NCBI RefSeq assembly: GCF_019219025.1
Contig: NZ_JAHUWN010000063.1
Span: forward strand, 1 to 7,688
Direction of reading: 5' to 3'
DNA length: 7,688 bases
DNA from: Bacillus sp. sid0103
Lineage (GTDB): Bacteria; Bacillota; Bacilli; Bacillales_B; DSM-18226
The translations under genes and the position numbers were made by a program. Below the pieces are notes generated by a model. It saw only the letters and a list, made by a program, of their open reading frames with translations. It did no database searches and had not been told where the DNA came from. This document shows, piece by piece, positions 5,459 to 7,688 of this stretch; within the stretch, counting starts at the first letter, position 1; every line of letters starts with the position of its first letter.

Positions 5459-5477
5459 ATATATATATATATATATA
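5459..5477. repeat. AT dinucleotide tract
   Basis: Nine AT units and a final A lie about 28 bp upstream of the DUF4190 start, just before its ribosome binding site. Length variation by slippage could alter the leader or promoter spacing. Confidence 0.8.
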
Positions 5478-5504
5478 AATCTTTAAAGGGGGATTTGGGT
5501 AAAA

Positions 5505-5783
5505 ATGGAGAACTCGCATATGGATCAAGTGAAAACAAACGGAAAAGCCATAGCTTCTATGGTCTTGGGGATATTATCATTAGTTCTACCCTATATTGGA
5601 CTCATTTTAGGAATTATAGGGATTGTTTTAGCAAAGAAATCATTTGCTGAAATAGATGTAAATAAACAATCTGGAAGAGGTATGGCAATAGCTGGATTGA
5701 CAACCAGCATAATAGGAGTAGCCATTTACGGTTTATTATTGATTTTCATAACTATTGGAATTGCTACTGCATCAATGCAATAA
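5505..5783 (+). CDS. DUF4190-domain small membrane protein
   Basis: A 92-residue protein with two long hydrophobic segments. The first, about residues 14-43 (ASMVLGILSLVLPYIGLILG), is followed by the loop AKKSFAEIDVNKQSGRG. The second is about 59-87 (MAIAGLTTSIIGVAIYGLLL). The repeated small-residue pattern and the GRGMAIAG motif before the second segment are typical of DUF4190. Function is unknown; the family is thought to sit in the membrane as hairpins. The ATG at 5505 lies 11 bases after AAAGGGGGA (5485-5493), slightly far; an ATG at 5520 is the alternative. It is a single-gene unit between a full repeat upstream and a strong terminator fused to a repeat tail downstream. Confidence 0.83.
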   Translation: MENSHMDQVKTNGKAIASMVLGILSLVLPYIGLILGIIGIVLAKKSFAEIDVNKQSGRGMAIAGLTTSIIGVAIYGLLLIFITIGIATASMQ

Positions 5784-5785
5784 CG

Positions 5786-5815
5786 AGGAGATTGCTGTAG
5801 CAATCTCCTTTTTGT
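5786..5815 (+). terminator. Strong rho-independent terminator of the DUF4190 gene
   Basis: AGGAGATTGC (5786-5795) pairs perfectly with GCAATCTCCT (5800-5809) around a TGTA loop and is followed by TTTTTG. It starts three bases after the stop codon and runs directly into a repeat tail, in the position where other copies carry their central hairpin. Confidence 0.85.
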
Positions 5816-5822
5816 TATTGAA

Positions 5823-5850
5823 CTAAAGTTGCAGGTTAGTTGAAGAGTTG
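5823..5850 (+). repeat. Interspersed repeat, tail copy (E)
   Basis: CTAAAGTTGCAGGTTAGTTG followed by AAGAG is a clear tail. No head is visible; the DUF4190 coding end and its terminator take its place. The tail begins 14 bp after the terminator stem, comparable to the spacing in copies B, C and G. Confidence 0.65.
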
Positions 5851-5863
5851 CTTTCCAATAATA

Positions 5864-5902
5864 TATATCGTATTATAAGATATGTTCTTATAATGCGATA
5901 TA
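5864..5902 (+). promoter_or_regulatory. Large palindrome, probable MarR autoregulatory operator
   Basis: TATATCGTATTATAAG (5864-5879) and CTTATAATGCGATATA (5887-5902) are inverted repeats of 16 bp with one non-Watson-Crick position and a 7-bp spacer. The right arm contains a perfect TATAAT (5889-5894). Alternatively TATTAT in the left arm (5871-5876) lies 17 bp after TTGCTT (5848-5853). Either way the palindrome covers the promoter and ends 12 bp before the MarR start, the usual place for a MarR-family dimer to repress its own operon. Confidence 0.75.
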
Positions 5903-5914
5903 AAGAGGGATAAT

Positions 5915-6340
5915 ATGGTTAAAGAAATTGAACAGTTAAATCATCTTTGGACGAATATTTACTATCAATTACGTTATGACCACCAAGAAAAAATTACTCA
6001 CCAAAACATACGCATACTACAAGTTATCCAAAAAGAGGACGAAGTAGGAATCAAAGAAATCGCTGAAGCGATTCAGGTGTCTCACAATACAGCTTCTGAG
6101 CATATTAAACGCTTATTGGAAAAAAAATATGTATTTAAAACCCGTAGCAGCGAGGATGAACGGAAGGTTATTCTGAGGCTTACCGATTTAGGAAACGATG
6201 TATTACACCGCCATTCCAGTCTCGATGAAGAAAAACTGAAACAAGTTCTATTCGAACAAATGAGCGATGAAGAAAGAAAATTGATCTTAGAGGCGTTTAC
6301 ATTATTAAAGGAGAGAGCAAAAGATGTTCGCAATCGTTAA
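5915..6340 (+). CDS. MarR-family transcriptional regulator
   Basis: A 141-residue protein of normal MarR length. A winged helix-turn-helix spans about residues 45-93. Helices GIKEIAEAIQVSHNTASEHI include the recognition helix, and the wing SSEDERKVILRLTDLG carries the conserved D-x-R (D81, R83). Flanking helices at both ends would form the dimer interface. No cysteine is present, so thiol-based sensing of the OhrR type is unlikely; the ligand is unknown. The start ATG follows AGAGGGA (5904-5910). It overlaps the next gene by 17 bp, indicating translational coupling and a two-gene operon, and it probably binds the palindrome just upstream. Confidence 0.9.
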   Translation: MVKEIEQLNHLWTNIYYQLRYDHQEKITHQNIRILQVIQKEDEVGIKEIAEAIQVSHNTASEHIKRLLEKKYVFKTRSSEDERKVILRLTDLGNDVLHRHSSLDEEKLKQVLFEQMSDEERKLILEAFTLLKERAKDVRNR

Positions 6341-6665
6341 AATTATTATTTCTGCCATTGTAATTGGCGTTATTACAGAATTTTCTCGAAGATACCCTCA
6401 ACAAGGTGGAATTATTGCTGCCTTACCAATCGTCAGCCTTTTAAGTATTTTATGGCTATATACACAGGGTGAACAGATGGACAAATTAAGTAAGTTTGCT
6501 ATTGGTGTTGTGTGGGGGCTTCCTGGAACAGTTGTGATGTTGCTAATCATAGGAATAGCACTGAAACATTCCATTCATTTATTTGCTTCATTAGGTCTGG
6601 GAATCGCAGGTTGGCTAATCTTATATTTTGCTCAAAACCTAATAGTGAAACATCTAATTAACTAA
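6324..6665 (+). CDS. DUF3147-family integral membrane protein
   Basis: A 113-residue protein with four hydrophobic segments at about 4-18, 29-47, 58-80 and 86-106. The signature EFSRRYPQQGGIIAALPIVS (19-38) between segments one and two is typical of DUF3147. The start ATG lies inside the end of the MarR gene and has AAGGAG (6308-6313) in front. The function of the family is unknown. Coupling to a MarR repressor suggests it is induced by a small molecule or stress, perhaps with a transport or membrane-protection role, but this is inference. A decayed repeat copy follows. Confidence 0.83.
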   Translation: MFAIVKIIISAIVIGVITEFSRRYPQQGGIIAALPIVSLLSILWLYTQGEQMDKLSKFAIGVVWGLPGTVVMLLIIGIALKHSIHLFASLGLGIAGWLILYFAQNLIVKHLIN

Positions 6666-6697
6666 TATGAGCAGTTTGTGAAGGAATGTACTTATAC

Positions 6698-6785
6698 TAA
6701 CGGGTGCTAGAGTTCAATAATGAATTACTCAGGCAGCTCGTTTTTCCCATTCAGCAAAAAGAATGTAGTTTAGTGAATTTGAAGA
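6698..6785 (+). repeat. Interspersed repeat, diverged copy (F)
   Basis: The head TAACGGGTGCTAGAGTT (6698-6714) is well conserved. The middle is altered: TTCA and TGAA around ATAA form only a weak hairpin, followed by a CGTTTTT run. The tail GTAGTTTAGTGAATTTGAAG (6765-6784) is recognisable but has a short insertion. It lies 32 bp after the DUF3147 stop. Confidence 0.55.
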
Positions 6786-6813
6786 AATATAAAGAGAGTT
6801 AGGTGCTTACTTA

Positions 6814-7425
6814 TTGAATATTGATGAATATATGTTCAAAAACTTTCCTGGTTTATCTCTTGAGCCTCCGTTATTTTATAACTGGAGTATTGGAATTCGT
6901 TTCGAGTTAGGTGATCCCAATGAGGAAAATGACGAAATATATATGGATAGCGTTTTAAAAAGAGCTAAAACTCTTTTACAAACTTTGCATAAAAAAGGTG
7001 ATGAAATTTTTATTGTATGCTATTTTGATAAACTCCATCGAAAACCATATAAGAAATTAAATGTTTTCACCCCATTCCTAACTATGAAAAATATGAAGTA
7101 CCAAATAAAACATCGCGTATTTCCGTTTCGTGACCCTGAAGACGATAAAGAAAACGAATGGGAAACCCACAGGTTATTATTAAAATGTGAGGTAGCTGAC
7201 ATCAATCTTACAAGAATAATACGGGCATTTTTTTATAGCGATATACCTCGTCTCTATTTTATTAATATTAATAAGGAGACAATTTTTAGTATTTACGATG
7301 ATCGAGGCTGCGATTTAGTAGCAACTAAGAAAGAAACCATAGAAGAGATTTATCACGGTTTTAATCATTGGATTTTAGATTATGATAGGTCCCGTATAAA
7401 TCAGTTGTTCAATGTAAAGGGATAA
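6814..7425 (+). CDS. DUF3885-domain protein
   Basis: A 203-residue soluble protein. The N-terminus NFPGLSLEPPLFYNWSIGIR (10-29) and RFELGDP (29-35), and the C-terminal block YDDRGCDLVA (161-170) followed by HWILDYDR (185-192), are the hallmark ends of DUF3885 proteins, and the length is typical. No signal peptide or membrane segment is seen. Function is unknown. The start is TTG, preceded by AGGTG (6801-6805) with eight bases of spacing; the next ATG is codon 7 and would cut into the conserved N-terminus. It stands alone between repeat copies F and G, with a terminator in copy G. Confidence 0.85.
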   Translation: MNIDEYMFKNFPGLSLEPPLFYNWSIGIRFELGDPNEENDEIYMDSVLKRAKTLLQTLHKKGDEIFIVCYFDKLHRKPYKKLNVFTPFLTMKNMKYQIKHRVFPFRDPEDDKENEWETHRLLLKCEVADINLTRIIRAFFYSDIPRLYFININKETIFSIYDDRGCDLVATKKETIEEIYHGFNHWILDYDRSRINQLFNVKG

Positions 7426-7504
7426 ATTAACTCAAATTAATCATCAAATGGAAATCGTATGCAGATTCTCTTATATATCTCTTTCTAGCAGATTCTTATT
7501 GTGC

Positions 7505-7576
7505 TAACGGTGCAAGAGTTAAAAATGAGGGTCGCTGGGGCGATCTTTTTTTTCTTGTTTAACTAACGAAGCAGTT
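7505..7576 (+). repeat. Interspersed repeat, copy G, interrupted in its tail
   Basis: Head TAACGGTGCAAGAGTTAAAA (7505-7524), hairpin 7530-7545 with T-run, and tail start CTAACGAAGCAGTT (7563-7576). The intact copy C continues TAGTTGAA after this point. Here the sequence switches to GTGCGG, the start of the putative intron, so the remaining tail is expected at the other side of the insertion. Confidence 0.75.
7530..7553 (+). terminator. Rho-independent terminator of the DUF3885 gene, inside repeat copy G
   Basis: GGTCGC (7530-7535) pairs with GCGATC (7540-7545), with one G-T pair and a TGGG loop, and is followed by eight T. It is the only good hairpin after the DUF3885 stop. Confidence 0.75.
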
Positions 7577-7688
7577 GTGCGGCCGAGCCTAGGTCGTATC
7601 ATATAGCGGGTGGGATTCCCGCCGAGTAAGAACTAGCCATTCGCTCGTAGCGAGTCTTGGAGGGCTAATGGTAACATTAGTCTTTAAG
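7577..7688 (+). mobile_element. Probable group II intron, 5' end (runs off the window)
   Basis: The segment begins GTGCGG, matching the GTGYG consensus of bacterial group II intron 5' ends, exactly where the repeat is interrupted. It is much more GC-rich and structured than the flanking DNA. GCGGG 7606-7610 pairs with CCCGC 7618-7622, CTCG 7644-7647 with CGAG 7651-7654, and CTAATG 7665-7670 with CATTAG 7675-7680 around a GTAA loop (GNRA type, common in these ribozymes). The wording of this region (GAACTAGCCATTCGCTCG and following) is familiar from domain I of intron copies carrying LtrA-like reverse transcriptases. The rest of the ribozyme and any encoded protein would lie beyond the right edge. 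Confidence 0.6.

Noticed and set aside
5396..5650. Plus-strand frame of 84 codons beginning inside repeat copy D
   Set aside because: It reads through the AT tract (IYIYIYK) and out of frame through the DUF4190 gene, which has clear family features.
2362..7576. Repeats taken as a CRISPR array or as integron attC sites
   Set aside because: Spacing between copies is hundreds to thousands of bases with genes between them, which excludes CRISPR. No integrase and no paired RYYYAAC/GTTRRRY core arrangement could be shown, so attC is not claimed.

Overview
The window looks like an accessory stretch of a low-GC Bacillaceae (Bacillus-like) chromosome. The evidence is AT-rich codon use, strong AAGGAGG/GGGGG-type ribosome binding sites, frequent TTG and GTG starts, simple hairpin-plus-T terminators, and protein families common in Bacillus (DUF4190, DUF3147, DUF3885, CPCC-type cysteine-rich proteins). 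No species can be assigned from sequence alone. Nothing here is a core housekeeping gene.

Layout from left to right. (1) 1-1107: 3' part of an IS110/IS1111-family transposase, followed by a long non-coding tail that could fold as a structured RNA, possibly a bridge RNA. (2) 1370-2275: an unrecognised membrane protein with four N-terminal hydrophobic segments. (3) 2493-2931: a small unrecognised gene broken by an apparent 2-bp deletion. (4) 3103-3248: a closed, multi-branched RNA candidate that somewhat resembles HEARO/omega RNA and has no nuclease gene beside it. (5) 3359-3622: a CPCC cysteine-rich (probably zinc-binding) small protein. (6) 3866-4172: an IS3-type remnant on the minus strand holding only the first 18 codons of orfA. 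(7) 4212-4749, minus strand: a yjdI-yjdJ pair (iron-sulfur mini-protein plus small GNAT acetyltransferase). (8) 5066-5359: decayed coding sequence, the last part like a DDE transposase. (9) 5505-5783: DUF4190 membrane protein. (10) 5915-6665: an overlapping MarR regulator/DUF3147 membrane protein pair with a large palindrome over its promoter region. (11) 6814-7425: DUF3885 protein. (12) 7577-7688: what looks like the 5' end of a group II intron running off the right edge.

The most unusual aspect is an interspersed repeat on the plus strand. It has a conserved head (about TAACGGGTGCAAGAG), a central hairpin whose sequence changes from copy to copy while still pairing, and a conserved tail (about CTAACGAAGCAGGTTAG, itself a small hairpin, then TTGAAGAAGG). 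Full or partial copies lie at about 1256, 2362, 3325, 3659, 5359, 5823, 6698 and 7505, and a doubtful one at 5001. All have the same orientation, and most come directly after a plus-strand gene, giving a gene-repeat-gene-repeat pattern. The repeats often supply the terminator of the gene before them. The candidate group II intron sits inside the tail of the last copy. The arrangement recalls a cassette array, but it could equally be an ordinary high-copy intergenic repeat of the genus; a genome-wide search would decide.

Functionally the genes do not form one pathway. Two clear operons exist: yjdI-yjdJ and marR-DUF3147. The rest look like independently acquired single-gene units among mobile-element debris.
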